From: Methylophaga lonarensis MPL
Lineage (GTDB): Bacteria; Pseudomonadota; Gammaproteobacteria; Nitrosococcales; Methylophagaceae
Direction of reading: 5' to 3'
Assembly (NCBI RefSeq): GCF_000349205.1
Contig: NZ_APHR01000027.1
Span: forward strand, 1 to 62,935
DNA length: 62,935 bases
Numbering within the stretch: position 1 is the stretch's first letter; each line of letters starts with the position of its first letter. Positions 25,083-36,589 of this stretch are shown here, piece after piece. A model generated the notes under the pieces. It was not told the origin of the DNA. It searched no databases and saw nothing but the letters and a program-made list of their open reading frames with translations. A program made the position numbers and the translations under genes.

Positions 25083-26788
25083 GTCGTCAGCAGAACAAAT
25101 CCATGCAAACAGGCGCTTGGCGGCTTAACCTGGTTCGTTCAGGTTTTATTTTGATTGCCATTGGTCTTGGCTGGCGCTTGATTGATCTTCAAGTGCTCAA
25201 TCCAGATTTCTTGAGATACCAGGGCGATGCCAGACATTTGCGACAAGTGCCTGTGGTGGCTCACAGAGGCATGTTGCTGGATCGTCATGGTGAGCCTTTG
25301 GCGATCAGCACGCCGGTGCATTCAGTATGGTTGAACCCGCAAGTGGTGGCCGAGGATGAACCACGCTTGAATGAGCTGGCTAATGTACTTGCAGTCAGTG
25401 TCGACAATCTGCGCAGCCGAATCGCCAGTAATGCCAGAAGAGAGTTTGTTTATGTACGCAGGCACATCACACCAGAGCTGTCAGAGCAGGTCCGGGCGCT
25501 GAACATTCGTGGCGTGGCGCTTCAACGTGAGTACAAGCGTTATTATCCAACTGGAGAAGTTACCGCTCACTTACTCGGATTCACCAATATCGACGACGTT
25601 GGTCAGGAAGGGCTCGAGTTGAGCTATGACGCATTATTGACCGGGGTGCCAGGATTACGTCGCATGGTGCGTGACAGCCGTGGCAATTTTGTTGGTGGCG
25701 GCGAGTTGATTCGACCTGCTAAAGCCGGTGAAAACATTCAACTGAGTATTGACCTGCGTCTGCAATATCTCACCTACCATGCTTTGAAATCAGCGGTCGA
25801 ACGACATAACGCCAGTTCCGGCAGTGCTGTGATCATTGATGTGCGCAATGGTGAGGTACTCGCCATGGTGAATCAGCCTTCGTTTAATCCCAATAATCGT
25901 GCCGGGCTGAGTTCTGCGGATTTTCGTAACCGAGCAGTGATCGATTTGTTTGAGCCAGGCTCAACAGTCAAACCATTCACAGTGGTCAGCGGCCTGAGAT
26001 CAGGTTTGTTTGATGAGAAGTCGATTATCAACACCCACCCAGGTGTATTCAGGGTCAGCGGTCATAACATTCGTGATTTTCGTGATTACGGCATGATCGA
26101 TCTGGCGACTCTGTTACAGAAATCCAGCAACATTGCTGCCAGTAAAATTGCACTTGAGGTAGAGCCGCGCCAGCTCTGGCAGGACTTTGCCAACTTTGGT
26201 TTCGCACAGGAGAGCGGTGCATATTTTCCCGGTGAGGCAATGGGCAGCTTGCCTGATCCTAGTGTCTGGAGAACACTGGACAGAGCCACACTGGCTTATG
26301 GCTACGGCATGGCTACGTCAACGTTACAGTTGGCTCGTGCTTACACCGTGCTTGGCAATGATGGCATTTTGATGCCAGTCAGCTTTGTCAAAACCTCAGG
26401 TAAAGTGCGTGGCAAGCGCGTGTTTTCAAGTGATCTGATGCGTCAGGTCAGATCCATGATGAAATTGTCCTCGCAGCCCGGTGGCACGGCTACTCGTGCG
26501 GCAGTGAGCAATTACACCGTTGCATCAAAAACGGGTACAGCCAGAAAGGCTGCAGCGGGTGGTGGTTATCATGAAGATCGTTATCAATCCTTGTTTGCAG
26601 GCATTATTCCGGCAGACAACCCACGTCTTGCCATGGCGATCATGATCGATGATCCAAAAGGTGGTGACTATTACGGTGGCCTGGTAGCTGCACCGGTGTT
26701 TTCAGAAGTGATGACTGGCGCAATGCGACTGTTGAATATCGCGCCTGATGATTTGCCTGATCATCATCTGAAGGTGGCTCAGCAATGA
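25079..26788 (+). CDS. ftsI: Peptidoglycan transpeptidase FtsI (PBP3)
   Basis: FtsI is the septal transpeptidase. The 569-residue product has an N-terminal membrane anchor (about 18-38), a pedestal domain with AHRGMLLDRHGEPLAIS, and a transpeptidase domain with the three active-site motifs: S-x-x-K in GSTVKP, S-x-N in KSSNIA, and KTG in SKTGTARKA. It overlaps ftsL and murE by ATGA. The length fits the proteobacterial family. Confidence 0.96.
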   Translation: MSRQQNKSMQTGAWRLNLVRSGFILIAIGLGWRLIDLQVLNPDFLRYQGDARHLRQVPVVAHRGMLLDRHGEPLAISTPVHSVWLNPQVVAEDEPRLNELANVLAVSVDNLRSRIASNARREFVYVRRHITPELSEQVRALNIRGVALQREYKRYYPTGEVTAHLLGFTNIDDVGQEGLELSYDALLTGVPGLRRMVRDSRGNFVGGGELIRPAKAGENIQLSIDLRLQYLTYHALKSAVERHNASSGSAVIIDVRNGEVLAMVNQPSFNPNNRAGLSSADFRNRAVIDLFEPGSTVKPFTVVSGLRSGLFDEKSIINTHPGVFRVSGHNIRDFRDYGMIDLATLLQKSSNIAASKIALEVEPRQLWQDFANFGFAQESGAYFPGEAMGSLPDPSVWRTLDRATLAYGYGMATSTLQLARAYTVLGNDGILMPVSFVKTSGKVRGKRVFSSDLMRQVRSMMKLSSQPGGTATRAAVSNYTVASKTGTARKAAAGGGYHEDRYQSLFAGIIPADNPRLAMAIMIDDPKGGDYYGGLVAAPVFSEVMTGAMRLLNIAPDDLPDHHLKVAQQ

Positions 26789-28290
26789 ACAAGTCACTAT
26801 CCACACTATTTGAGGGCCTTGTTACTGTAAGTGAAGACTTGCACATTGCAAACATCACTCTAGACAGCCGAAAAGTAGTGTCGGGCAGTTTGTTTTTCGC
26901 GTTGGCAAAGCAAGCTGAACAGCGCCAGGCACATTTGCAGCAAGCGCTGCAACAAGGTGCTGTAGCCGTGGCTTTTTCCAGTGAGCAAGTGCTTACAAGC
27001 ACGGAAAAAGCCCTTGTCGACGAATACGCCGTCGAAGCAATAGCTGTGGCCGGTCTGGAACATCAAGTGTCAGAAATTGCGGCGCGATTTTATGACCGGC
27101 CTTCTGCATCCCTGAAAGTGATTGCTGTCACCGGTACCAATGGCAAGACTTCTGTGACTCACTATATCGCTGAGGCACTGGAAAAGCTGAATTTTCCGTG
27201 CGCTTTGATCGGTACGCTTGGTCATGGGCGTTTGCCGACATTGAGGGATAACGGCATGACGACACCCGATCCAATCAGTGTTCAGGCTATCCTGGCTGAG
27301 TGTGTCGCTGCAGGTGTTGACTACGTGGCGCTTGAAGCATCCTCACATGCGCTGGATCAGGGTCGATTGAATGCCGTTGAAATCGATATTGCTGTATTCA
27401 CCAACCTGACCCGAGATCATCTGGATTATCACCTCAATATGCAGGCTTATGCTGAGAGCAAAATGCGCCTGTTCAAAATGCCTTCTGTGCAAACAGCGAT
27501 TGTCAATCTTGATGACGAGATGGGCCGGCGTATCCAGTCTGAGTGCCAACCACATATGCGAGTCCTGGGTTATTCAATTCAGCAACAGGCTGATGCAGTA
27601 TTGCAGGCTAAACAGGTCATACCCAAACACGATGGTATCGAGTTTGAACTGGTGAGCGAACAACATCAGACCTCCATCCAGACTGCACTATTGGGTGCCT
27701 TTAACGTTGCCAATTTGCTGGCCACTGCGGCAGTGCTCAAGGCGCTTGAGATTTCACCGGATCAAATCAGCAAAGTACTGAGTGACTGTCATTCGGTCAC
27801 CGGCAGAATGCAGGCAACCACCGGTTTAGCTGCCCCGACTGTGGTAATTGATTATGCGCATACGCCTGATGCACTCAAACAGGTGCTGACCGCCCTGCGC
27901 TGGCATGCGATTGACCAGGCGGATTTATGGTGTGTATTTGGTTGTGGCGGTGATCGCGATCGGGGTAAACGCCCAGAGATGGGGATGATTGCAGAGCAAC
28001 AGGCGGATCATCTTGTGATTACTGATGACAATCCGCGCTATGAAGCCAGCCAACAGATTATTGATGACATTTTAAGTGGATGCCGTGATCCACAGCAGAT
28101 TCATGTGCAAGCCGATCGCGGCAAGGCCATTCAATTTGCCGTTCAGCGTGCAGCGCAAAAAGACATTGTGCTGATTGCTGGCAAAGGGCATGAAACCACT
28201 CAGGAAATTGCCGGTGTGAAATATCCTTTTAACGACATGCAAATCGTTTCACAGATTTTGCAAAGCCCAAACAGGGAGTGCTTGTTGTGA
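26785..28290 (+). CDS. murE: UDP-MurNAc-tripeptide synthetase MurE
   Basis: MurE adds meso-diaminopimelate to UDP-MurNAc-L-Ala-D-Glu. The 501-residue product has the P loop VTGTNGKTS, the carbamylated-Lys region, and DDNPR near residue 412, the motif that selects meso-DAP over lysine. The C-terminal AGKGHE is also present. It overlaps ftsI and murF. Confidence 0.96.
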   Translation: MNKSLSTLFEGLVTVSEDLHIANITLDSRKVVSGSLFFALAKQAEQRQAHLQQALQQGAVAVAFSSEQVLTSTEKALVDEYAVEAIAVAGLEHQVSEIAARFYDRPSASLKVIAVTGTNGKTSVTHYIAEALEKLNFPCALIGTLGHGRLPTLRDNGMTTPDPISVQAILAECVAAGVDYVALEASSHALDQGRLNAVEIDIAVFTNLTRDHLDYHLNMQAYAESKMRLFKMPSVQTAIVNLDDEMGRRIQSECQPHMRVLGYSIQQQADAVLQAKQVIPKHDGIEFELVSEQHQTSIQTALLGAFNVANLLATAAVLKALEISPDQISKVLSDCHSVTGRMQATTGLAAPTVVIDYAHTPDALKQVLTALRWHAIDQADLWCVFGCGGDRDRGKRPEMGMIAEQQADHLVITDDNPRYEASQQIIDDILSGCRDPQQIHVQADRGKAIQFAVQRAAQKDIVLIAGKGHETTQEIAGVKYPFNDMQIVSQILQSPNRECLL

Positions 28291-29642
28291 GCTTGCCTTT
28301 GACACTGCATCAAATTGCTGAGCTTCTAGGCTGCGAACTGCCTGCAGAGAATGCCAATGTTGGCGCTGTGGTAATTGATAGTCGAAAAGTGACGGATACA
28401 GCGCTTTTTGTGGCGCTTCCAGGCCAGCATGTGGATGGACATGATTATGTGACAGCGGCAAGACAAGCGGGTGCCTGTGCTGCATTGGTGAGCCGGAAAG
28501 TCGAAGATGAACTGCCGCAATTAGTCGTCGATGATGTGGTCGAAGCCTTTGCGAGCATCGCACATTTTTGGCGGCAGCAGTCACAAGCCAAAGTCGTGGC
28601 CATTACGGGCAGCAACGGCAAAACCACTTTAAAAGAAATGACTGCGTCGATATTGCGCGAAGTAGGCAGCGTGCTGTCTACAGATGGCAACCTGAATAAC
28701 GAACTCGGTGTGCCCTTAACGCTGTGTCGACTGCAAAACCATCATCAATATGCCGTTATTGAAATGGGTGCCAATCATCCCGGTGAAATCAGTCGTCTGG
28801 TACAAATTGCGGTACCGGATATTGCCATCATCAATAACGTCTCAGCGGCACATATTGAAGGTTTTGGTTCAGAGCTGGGCGTGGCAAAAGCCAAAGGTGA
28901 GATTTATGCAGGATTGCCGCTGACAGGCAAAGCCGTGATCAATGCTGATATGCCTTATGTTGGCTTGTGGCGTGAGTTGTTGGCCGGTAAAAGCAGTGTC
29001 AGCTTTGCACTCGAGGCAGAGGCAGACATCAAGGCGCTTGATCTCAATATCAGCGCTACCAGCAGCCATTTTATGGTGATGCTGGATGGCGTTTGTCATT
29101 TTGTTAATTTGCCCTTGCCCGGTATCCACAATGTTGCCAATGCACTTGCGGCAATTGCTCTGACCAGCAGTCTGGGTGTCGCAGCCGAGGCAATCATTAA
29201 AGGTTTAAGCAATATCAAGGCAGTGCCGCATCGTTTGCAGTTGAGACAGGCAAGCCCAGAAGGCTTGCTGATAGACGATACCTACAACGCCAATCCCGGT
29301 TCATTCAGCCGTGCTGTCGAGGTACTTAAATCATTTCCGGGATCACACTGGCTGGTCCTTGGTGATTTTGGCGAACTGGGTCCACAAGCGCTGCAAATAC
29401 ACAGACAACTGGGAGAGCAGGCGAAACAGGCGGGAGTTCATCGCTTGTTTACCGTCGGCAATATGAGTATCGAAGCGGCACAAGCCTTTGGTGAAGGCGC
29501 TGAACATTTCACAGAGAAAACAGAGTTACAACTGCATCTGCAATCCAATTTGCACGCTGAGGTTGTTTGCCTGATCAAGGGATCACGATTCATGAAGCTG
29601 GATCAGCTGGCGGATGCCATCGCTGTAGAGGGGAGCAACTGA
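28287..29642 (+). CDS. murF: UDP-MurNAc-pentapeptide synthetase MurF
   Basis: MurF adds D-Ala-D-Ala to the UDP-MurNAc-tripeptide. The 451-residue product has [16 protein letters not shown], the P loop [13 protein letters not shown], the [10 protein letters not shown] segment and [12 protein letters not shown] chose the GTG at 28287, which overlaps the murE stop (GTGA) and has AGGGAG nine bases upstream; the GTG at 28278 is too close to that site. It overlaps mraY by one base. Confidence 0.95.
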   Translation: MSLPLTLHQIAELLGCELPAENANVGAVVIDSRKVTDTALFVALPGQHVDGHDYVTAARQAGACAALVSRKVEDELPQLVVDDVVEAFASIAHFWRQQSQAKVVAITGSNGKTTLKEMTASILREVGSVLSTDGNLNNELGVPLTLCRLQNHHQYAVIEMGANHPGEISRLVQIAVPDIAIINNVSAAHIEGFGSELGVAKAKGEIYAGLPLTGKAVINADMPYVGLWRELLAGKSSVSFALEAEADIKALDLNISATSSHFMVMLDGVCHFVNLPLPGIHNVANALAAIALTSSLGVAAEAIIKGLSNIKAVPHRLQLRQASPEGLLIDDTYNANPGSFSRAVEVLKSFPGSHWLVLGDFGELGPQALQIHRQLGEQAKQAGVHRLFTVGNMSIEAAQAFGEGAEHFTEKTELQLHLQSNLHAEVVCLIKGSRFMKLDQLADAIAVEGSN

Positions 29643-30724
29643 TGCTATTAATGCTGAGCGAATATTTGAGCCAGTACTACAGTGGCTTTTCCGTGTTTCA
29701 GTATCTGACATTGAGAGCGATTCTGGGGGTCATGACAGCCTTGGGTATTGCCTTGCTGGTGGGCCCGACCATGATCCGTCACCTCAGTTTCAGACAAATC
29801 GGGCAGGTGGTTCGCAACGATGGTCCTGAATCACATTTCAGCAAGAGCGGCACACCCACGATGGGTGGCTCATTAATTCTGGTGGCGATAGCTGTCAGTA
29901 CTTTGCTGTGGGCCGATTTGGCCAATCGTTATGTCTGGGTGGCACTGCTGGTGACGCTGTCGTTTGGTTTGATTGGTTTTGTTGACGATTACATCAAGCT
30001 GGTCAAGCAGGATCCCAAAGGACTGTTAAGTCGCTACAAATATTTTTGGCAATCAGTCGTCGGTGTTCTGGCAGCTATTTTGTTGTATTACACAGCGGTT
30101 GTGCCTGCCGAAACCGAACTGATCGTGCCCTTTTTCAAAGACATCGTGATTCCACTCGGTGCGTGGTACATGCTGCTGGCCTATTTTGTCATTGTAGGAA
30201 GCAGTAATGCGGTCAACCTGACGGATGGACTTGATGGCCTGGCGATTATGCCAACAGTCATGGTGGCTGCTGCGCTGGCAATCTTTGCCTATGCCGCAGG
30301 TCACTTTGAGTTCGCCAGATATCTGCAAATTCCACATATTCCCGGTGCTGGTGAATTGACAGTTTTCTGTGCAGCGATGGTTGGCGCAGGTCTGGGCTTT
30401 CTCTGGTTCAACACCTATCCGGCACAAGTGTTCATGGGCGATGTCGGCGCGCTGGCTTTAGGCGCTGCACTTGGCTGTGTTGCAGTGATGGTGAGACAAG
30501 AACTGGTGTTGTTGATCATGGGCGGCGTGTTTGTCATTGAGACCCTGTCAGTCATGATTCAGGTGGCCTCATACAAACTGCGCGGCAAACGGGTGTTTCT
30601 GATGGCGCCTATTCATCATCACTACGAGCTTAAAGGTTGGCCGGAACCCAGAATTATTGTCCGATTCTGGATCATCACGGTGTTTTTGGTTCTGGTTGGA
30701 CTGGCGACGCTGAAAATACGATGA
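29642..30724 (+). CDS. mraY: Phospho-MurNAc-pentapeptide transferase MraY
   Basis: MraY makes lipid I from UDP-MurNAc-pentapeptide and undecaprenyl phosphate. The 360-residue product has about ten membrane helices, [12 protein letters not shown], the catalytic [37 protein letters not shown] and the cytoplasmic [12 protein letters not shown] loop. ATG 29642 overlaps the murF stop and follows GAGGGGA; the longer upstream frame would overlap murF deeply and is not family-like. Confidence 0.96.
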   Translation: MLLMLSEYLSQYYSGFSVFQYLTLRAILGVMTALGIALLVGPTMIRHLSFRQIGQVVRNDGPESHFSKSGTPTMGGSLILVAIAVSTLLWADLANRYVWVALLVTLSFGLIGFVDDYIKLVKQDPKGLLSRYKYFWQSVVGVLAAILLYYTAVVPAETELIVPFFKDIVIPLGAWYMLLAYFVIVGSSNAVNLTDGLDGLAIMPTVMVAAALAIFAYAAGHFEFARYLQIPHIPGAGELTVFCAAMVGAGLGFLWFNTYPAQVFMGDVGALALGAALGCVAVMVRQELVLLIMGGVFVIETLSVMIQVASYKLRGKRVFLMAPIHHHYELKGWPEPRIIVRFWIITVFLVLVGLATLKIR

Positions 30725-32073
30725 AAATACAAAACAAAGCCGCACATATCGAAAACTGCCTGATCGTAGGATTGGGAAAAACCGGTTTGTCGTGTGCACG
30801 CTTTTTATTGGCGCAAGGGATGGATGTGGTGGTCATGGATACACGTGACAATCCGCCGTGCCTGCCAGAACTGCAGCAAAGCTGGCCACAGGTGGTGGTG
30901 AGAACTGGACAACTGGATCAAGACTGGTTGCTCAGAGCTGACAAAGTGCTGTTAAGCCCCGGTGTCGATCCAAGATTGCCAGAAATTGTTGCCGCCAAAG
31001 AAGCGGGCGTTGATGTCATTGGTGATATTGAGCTGTTTGCACGACACGTCAATGCACCGGTGATTGCTGTGACGGGTTCCAATGGCAAAAGCACGGTTAC
31101 AACCCTGATCAGTGAAATGGCATCACTGTCAGGTAAAAATGTCGTGACTGGGGGAAATCTCGGCACACCGGCACTAGACCTGCTGAGCGATACGCCTCCA
31201 GATTTCTACATCCTCGAACTCTCCAGTTTTCAGCTCGAAACGGTCAGCTCATTGAACGCGTTTGCGTCAGTGGTGTTGAACCTCAGTGCAGATCATCTGG
31301 ATCGGTACGATTCGATTCACGACTACCAGCAGGCCAAGGCACGAATTTACAACGGTGATGGTGTCATGGTGATCAATCGAGATGACCCGATAGTTCAGCA
31401 GATGATGCAGCCAGATCGAAATGTCATAGGCTTCAGTTTGCAGCAAACAGCGGGCGTAGATTTTGGCCTGATTGAGCAGGATGAAACACTGTGGCTGGCA
31501 GAAGGGCAAACACCGCTGATGCCGGTGAATGAGCTCGGAATTGCTGGCAGACACAATATTGCCAACGCATTGGCAGCACTGGCACTGGGTTCTGCCATGG
31601 CCTTGCCGATTGATGCAATGTTGCAGTGTTTGAAATCTTTCAAAGGATTAGCACATCGATGCCGACTGGTACGCATCCGGAACGATGTTCGCTGGTTCAA
31701 CGATTCCAAAGCCACCAATGTCGGCGCTTGTATTGCAGCGATTGAGGGATTGGCTGAAGACGGCAATGTGGTGCTCATTGCCGGTGGCATGGCAAAGGAT
31801 CAGGATTTCAGCCCATTAACTGAAGTGTTCAGTCAAAGCCTGAGGGCTTTGGTGTTGTTCGGCGTCGATGCAGCCAAAATTGCCGCGGTGACGCCTGCAT
31901 CAGTTGCCATTCACTATGCAGCCAATATGCAGGATGCAGTGGAAAAAGCTGCGAGTGTGGCTCACCAGGGTGATGTTGTATTGCTATCGCCCGCATGTGC
32001 CAGCTTTGACATGTTCAAAGGCTATGAAGACCGGGGAACGCAATTTGAACAAGCGGTGCGGGAGCTGGCGTAA
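30721..32073 (+). CDS. murD: UDP-MurNAc-L-Ala D-Glu ligase MurD
   Basis: MurD adds D-glutamate to UDP-MurNAc-L-Ala. The 450-residue product has [13 protein letters not shown] near the N-terminus, the P loop [47 protein letters not shown], and [19 protein letters not shown] at the end. ATG 30721 overlaps the mraY stop (ATGA); the longer upstream frame is an artefact of the overlap. Confidence 0.96.
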   Translation: MKIQNKAAHIENCLIVGLGKTGLSCARFLLAQGMDVVVMDTRDNPPCLPELQQSWPQVVVRTGQLDQDWLLRADKVLLSPGVDPRLPEIVAAKEAGVDVIGDIELFARHVNAPVIAVTGSNGKSTVTTLISEMASLSGKNVVTGGNLGTPALDLLSDTPPDFYILELSSFQLETVSSLNAFASVVLNLSADHLDRYDSIHDYQQAKARIYNGDGVMVINRDDPIVQQMMQPDRNVIGFSLQQTAGVDFGLIEQDETLWLAEGQTPLMPVNELGIAGRHNIANALAALALGSAMALPIDAMLQCLKSFKGLAHRCRLVRIRNDVRWFNDSKATNVGACIAAIEGLAEDGNVVLIAGGMAKDQDFSPLTEVFSQSLRALVLFGVDAAKIAAVTPASVAIHYAANMQDAVEKAASVAHQGDVVLLSPACASFDMFKGYEDRGTQFEQAVRELA

Positions 32074-33212
32074 TGAGCGAGTCGACAGTGCAGTTTGATC
32101 GAAAAATTCTAACGGCAACCCTGAGTTTGCTGGGCCTTGGCCTTGTGATGGTGGCATCAGCATCGGTCACTATCGCCGACAGCAGCACCGGTCAGCCACT
32201 GTACTTCTTCATCCGTCAGTTGGTGTTTGCAGTCATTGGCATCATGGCAGCCTGGGTCGTCATCTCCACCCGTTTGTCTGTCTGGCAGCGAATGGCGCCT
32301 CAGTTATTGATGGGCGGTGTGTTTTTACTGGTATTGATCCTGATTCCAGGTGTTGGGCGTGAAGTCAATGGCAGTGCTCGATGGTTGCCGCTGGGTCCAG
32401 TGAATGTGCAGGTTGCTGAACTGATTAAATTGTTTGCAGTGCTCTACATTGCAGATTTTCTACAGCGTCATCATGGTCAGCTCCATAACTCGTTTCTCAA
32501 AGTCATGGCACCGTTGATGTTGCTGGGCGTCGCAGCACTGTTACTACTGATGCAGCCTGATATGGGTTCAATCGTTGTGATCATGGCCACGGTGTTGGCG
32601 ATGCTGTTTTTGGGCGGTGCAAGGCTGGATGTGTTTGGAGCCTTGATCAGTGTCTTTGCAGGCTTGTTCGCATTATTGGTGTGGATAGCACCCTACCGTT
32701 TACAACGTTTGCAAAGCTTTATGGATCCATGGGCAGATCCATTTGGCAGTGGTTTTCAGTTAACTCAGGCGCTGATTGCTTTTGGTCGGGGTGATTGGTT
32801 TGGTGTGGGTCTCGGCAGCAGTATGCAGAAATTGTTTTATCTACCTGAGGCACATACCGACTTTCTTTACTCGATTGTCGCTGAGGAACTTGGACTGCTG
32901 GGTGCCTCTGCCGTGTTGATTCTGTTTTGCATATTGATCTGGCGTGCATTGGCGATTGGCCGGGCAGCAGAGCTGAGCGGTCAAATATTTGGTGCACAAG
33001 TGGCCTATGGCATTGGTATCTGGCTCGGTATTCAGGCCTGCGTCAACATCGGCGTCAACATGGGCGCGCTGCCGACTAAAGGTCTGACGCTGCCTTTGAT
33101 GAGTTATGGCGGCAGTAGTCTGGTCATTGCCTGCGTGGCAATTGCTTTGCTGTTGAGGGTCGATATGGAAACCCGTCAACCAGAAAAAGCCGCAGCGAGG
33201 GTACGACGATGA
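32073..33212 (+). CDS. ftsW: Septal glycosyltransferase FtsW
   Basis: FtsW is the SEDS-family glycan polymerase that works with FtsI. The 379-residue product has about ten membrane helices. It shows the SEDS signature NIGVNMGALPTKGLTLPLMSYGGSSL near the C-terminus, given here as NMGALPTKGLTLPLMSYG, and the PDMGSIVVI loop with the essential Asp in the middle. The ATG overlaps the murD stop by one base (TAATG). Confidence 0.95.
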   Translation: MSESTVQFDRKILTATLSLLGLGLVMVASASVTIADSSTGQPLYFFIRQLVFAVIGIMAAWVVISTRLSVWQRMAPQLLMGGVFLLVLILIPGVGREVNGSARWLPLGPVNVQVAELIKLFAVLYIADFLQRHHGQLHNSFLKVMAPLMLLGVAALLLLMQPDMGSIVVIMATVLAMLFLGGARLDVFGALISVFAGLFALLVWIAPYRLQRLQSFMDPWADPFGSGFQLTQALIAFGRGDWFGVGLGSSMQKLFYLPEAHTDFLYSIVAEELGLLGASAVLILFCILIWRALAIGRAAELSGQIFGAQVAYGIGIWLGIQACVNIGVNMGALPTKGLTLPLMSYGGSSLVIACVAIALLLRVDMETRQPEKAAARVRR

Positions 33213-34288
33213 CCCAGCGGATTCTTATCATGGCAGGCGGAACCGGTGGGCATGTTTTCCCAGCGCTTGCTGTGGCACAACAGTTTAGACAAATGAATAT
33301 CGATGTGGATTGGATGGGTACCAGCCGCGGTATTGAGGCCAGACTGGTGCCGGCGGCAGGATATCCATTGCATGAAATCAGTGTCCGGGGACTGCGTGGT
33401 AATGGTGTGCTGGGCTGGTTATTGGCGCCATGGCGCGTGATCAAAGCAGTACTTGAAGCCAGATCTGTACTGCGCAAGATAAGCCCAGATGCGGTAATCG
33501 GACTGGGTGGCTTTGCTTCTGGCCCCGGCGGTCTGGCAGCAAAACTATCAGGCATTCCGCTGCTGATCCATGAACAAAATGCTATTCCAGGACTGACTAA
33601 TCGCTTGCTGGCACGCTTGGCCAACATCGTAATGGAAGGCTTTCCCAACAGTTTCTCAGCCAAAGTTCGTGCTGAGTGGGTGGGAAATCCTGTCCGGGCT
33701 GAGATAGAACAGATTGCCGCACCAGAGCAGCGCTTTGCCAACCGAGATGGAGCGATGCGTTTGCTGATACTGGGCGGCAGTCTTGGTGCCCGCTCGCTGA
33801 ACACGGTATTGCCGGAAGCGTTGTCTAAATTAGATGCCAATACCCATGTAGAAGTCAGACATCAATGCGGCGAAAAACACCTGGAAGATTGCCAGCAGGC
33901 ATACACACAAGCAGGTGTCAGTGCCAGAGTCAGTGCATTTATAGATGACATGGCAGAAGCCTATGCCTGGGCAGATCTGGTGATTTGTCGGTCCGGCGCA
34001 CTGACGGTCGCCGAAGTGGCTGCGGCGGGCCTTGGCGCGATACTGGTACCGTATCCATACGCTGTTGACGATCATCAAACTCATAACGCGGCAATGCTGG
34101 TCGAAGCCGGCGCTGCAAGATTAATTGCTGATAATCAGCTTGATGCGGACAAAGTAGCCGAACTGTTAAAACACTATGCCGAAAACAGGCAGTCATTGAT
34201 CGATATGGCAATAGCCGCGCGCACTGTCGCCAAAACCGGAAGCGCCCAGATGATCGCCAACCGTTGTCTGGAGGTCACCAATGGCTAA
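33209..34288 (+). CDS. murG: GlcNAc transferase MurG
   Basis: MurG adds GlcNAc to lipid I to give lipid II at the inner face of the membrane. The 359-residue GT-B protein has the N-terminal [14 protein letters not shown] loop, [34 protein letters not shown] and [15 protein letters not shown]. It overlaps ftsW by four and murC by eight bases. Confidence 0.96.
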   Translation: MTQRILIMAGGTGGHVFPALAVAQQFRQMNIDVDWMGTSRGIEARLVPAAGYPLHEISVRGLRGNGVLGWLLAPWRVIKAVLEARSVLRKISPDAVIGLGGFASGPGGLAAKLSGIPLLIHEQNAIPGLTNRLLARLANIVMEGFPNSFSAKVRAEWVGNPVRAEIEQIAAPEQRFANRDGAMRLLILGGSLGARSLNTVLPEALSKLDANTHVEVRHQCGEKHLEDCQQAYTQAGVSARVSAFIDDMAEAYAWADLVICRSGALTVAEVAAAGLGAILVPYPYAVDDHQTHNAAMLVEAGAARLIADNQLDADKVAELLKHYAENRQSLIDMAIAARTVAKTGSAQMIANRCLEVTNG

Positions 34289-35699
34289 GCTGACCTCTGC
34301 AATGCAAAGTCGTGTCAGACATGTCCATTTCATCGGGATTGGTGGTGTCGGTATGGGCGGGATCGCTGAGGTTTTGCTTAACCTTGGCTATCAGGTCACT
34401 GGAAGTGACATCGCCGAAAACAGCCTGATCAAGCATTTGCGAACATTGGGCGCGACCGTCTGGATTGGTCATTCGCCCGATTATCTCGCTGGTGCCGATG
34501 TCGTGGTAGTGACCACCGCCGTGTCCGAGGATAACGTTGAACTGCATGCAGCTCGGGAGCAGCGTATCCCGGTTGTTCCGCGTGCTGAAATGTTAGCCGA
34601 ACTGATGCGCTTCAGCTATGGAATCGCTGTTGCAGGCACCCACGGTAAAACAACAACAACCAGTCTGATCGCGGCATTACTCAGTGAAGGTGAGCTGGAT
34701 CCTACTTTTGTGATCGGCGGAAGATTGAACAGTGCTGGCAGTAATGCCCGGCTGGGAACCGGACGTTATCTGGTGGCAGAAGCCGACGAGAGTGATGCTT
34801 CATTCCTGTATCTGCAGCCCATGATCGCAGTGGTCACCAATGTAGATGATGATCACATGGCGACCTACGATGGCGACTTTGACAAGCTCAAAGCGACATT
34901 TATCGAGTTTCTTCACCACCTGCCATTTTATGGCTTGGCGGTGATGTGTATTGACGACCCGGTGGTCAATGAATTGTTGTCAGAAGTCACTCGCCCTGTG
35001 ATGACCTATGGCTCGAGCGAGGATGCTGATTTCCGCCTCAGCGACTTGACTCAAAATCAAGGTCAAAGTCAGTTCATCATTCACGAAAAACTGACCGGAC
35101 TGCAGTATCCGGTCACATTGAACATGCCGGGTATGCACAACGCGTTAAATGCTGCAGCGGCAATGTTGGTAGCCAGAAATCTGGGTGTTTCCATTGAGGC
35201 CTGTCAGCAGGCGCTGCTCAAGTTTGCTGGCATCGGTCGTCGCTTTAATGTGCTGGGTGATAAGCAACTGCCCCAAGGCAGCGTACTACTGGTGGACGAC
35301 TACGGACATCACCCGACAGAGATCGCAGCCACACTGGCGGCAGCTCGGGCTGGCTGGTCGGAACGTCGATTAGTGGTGGTATTTCAACCGCATCGATATA
35401 CCCGAACAAGGGATTTGTTTGAAGACTTCGCTCAGGTGCTGTCGAATGCAGATGTCCTGGTGATGCTCGAAGTTTATTCTGCTGGTGAGCACCGTATTGC
35501 CGGCGCTGATGCTCGCAGTCTGTGTCGAGCCATTCGACTGCGTGGTCAGGTTGAGCCGGTCTTTGTAGAAACCAGAGAGGCCCTTTATGAATTGCTGCCG
35601 ACCTTGCTGGCAGACAATGATCTGCTGCTGACATTGGGTGCAGGTGATATCGGAGCGGTGGCGAGAGAGCTTGATGAACAATTGGGAGGCCAGCAATGA
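34281..35699 (+). CDS. murC: UDP-MurNAc L-alanine ligase MurC
   Basis: MurC adds L-alanine to UDP-MurNAc, the first peptide step. The 472-residue product has [15 protein letters not shown], the P loop [38 protein letters not shown] and [16 protein letters not shown] precedes the ATG inside murG. Confidence 0.96.
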   Translation: MAKLTSAMQSRVRHVHFIGIGGVGMGGIAEVLLNLGYQVTGSDIAENSLIKHLRTLGATVWIGHSPDYLAGADVVVVTTAVSEDNVELHAAREQRIPVVPRAEMLAELMRFSYGIAVAGTHGKTTTTSLIAALLSEGELDPTFVIGGRLNSAGSNARLGTGRYLVAEADESDASFLYLQPMIAVVTNVDDDHMATYDGDFDKLKATFIEFLHHLPFYGLAVMCIDDPVVNELLSEVTRPVMTYGSSEDADFRLSDLTQNQGQSQFIIHEKLTGLQYPVTLNMPGMHNALNAAAAMLVARNLGVSIEACQQALLKFAGIGRRFNVLGDKQLPQGSVLLVDDYGHHPTEIAATLAAARAGWSERRLVVVFQPHRYTRTRDLFEDFAQVLSNADVLVMLEVYSAGEHRIAGADARSLCRAIRLRGQVEPVFVETREALYELLPTLLADNDLLLTLGAGDIGAVARELDEQLGGQQ

Positions 35700-36589
35700 G
35701 TTGTGCATTGCATCATGACCTTCGTGGTGAATTAAAACTCAATGAGCCATTGGCAAAACACACCTCTTGGCGAGTAGGTGGTATTGCCCAGCGTTTTTAT
35801 CAACCTGCAGATGCTGAAGATCTGGCTACGTTTTTATCTCAACTGCCTGAAAACGAAGCACTGATGTGGTTAGGACTGGGCAGTAATCTGCTGGTCAGAG
35901 ATGGCGGTTTTGCCGGAACGGTAATCGCTAGCGCTGGCACCTTGCAAGCAATTGAAATCGAGGGCAATCAAGTCAGCGCGGAAGTGGGTGTTTACTGTGG
36001 CAAGCTGGCCAAGCAGGCCGCCAAAGCGGGTCTGGCGGGTGGTGCTTTTCTGGCTGGCATTCCCGGAACCCTTGGTGGTGCACTGGCTATGAATGCCGGA
36101 GCACATGGTTCTGAGACCTGGGATTTTGTGTATGAACTCACCACCGTGGATCGCTCAGGCACTCTACGACAGCGCCCGAAAACAGATTTCAAGGTCAGCT
36201 ATCGCCATGTGCAAGCACCTGAAGGCGAGTGGTTTGTCGCTGCAAAACTGCTTTTCACTCAAGGTGACAGCCAACAAGAGCAAGCGTTAATTCGGGATTT
36301 GCTGAAAAAACGCAATGCCAGCCAGCCGACCAATCAGCCGTGTGCGGGTTCTGTGTTTCGCAATCCACCGGGTGATTATGCCGGACGTTTGATAGAGGTC
36401 AGTGGCCTCAAAGGACTCAGAGTTGGTGGTGCCAGTGTTTCAGAAAAACACGCGAATTTTATTGTGAGTGATGTGAATGCTAGTGCCGAAGACATTGAAA
36501 CCCTGATTCATTTGGTACAGCAAAAAGTGGAAATGCAGCACGGAGTAAAACTGGTGCCTGAAGTGCATATTGTGGGGGAGCGCGCATGA
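35696..36589 (+). CDS. murB: UDP-MurNAc dehydrogenase MurB
   Basis: MurB reduces UDP-GlcNAc-enolpyruvate to UDP-MurNAc with NADPH and FAD. The 297-residue product has [58 protein letters not shown] and [10 protein letters not shown], and is the short type I-like form. It overlaps murC by four bases and ddl by four. Confidence 0.95.
   Translation: MSCALHHDLRGELKLNEPLAKHTSWRVGGIAQRFYQPADAEDLATFLSQLPENEALMWLGLGSNLLVRDGGFAGTVIASAGTLQAIEIEGNQVSAEVGVYCGKLAKQAAKAGLAGGAFLAGIPGTLGGALAMNAGAHGSETWDFVYELTTVDRSGTLRQRPKTDFKVSYRHVQAPEGEWFVAAKLLFTQGDSQQEQALIRDLLKKRNASQPTNQPCAGSVFRNPPGDYAGRLIEVSGLKGLRVGGASVSEKHANFIVSDVNASAEDIETLIHLVQQKVEMQHGVKLVPEVHIVGERA

Noticed and set aside
33124-33840. 238-codon open frame antisense to murG
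   Set aside because: murG is certain. The mirror protein is Ser/Pro/Arg-rich low-complexity and has no ribosome-binding site or domain.
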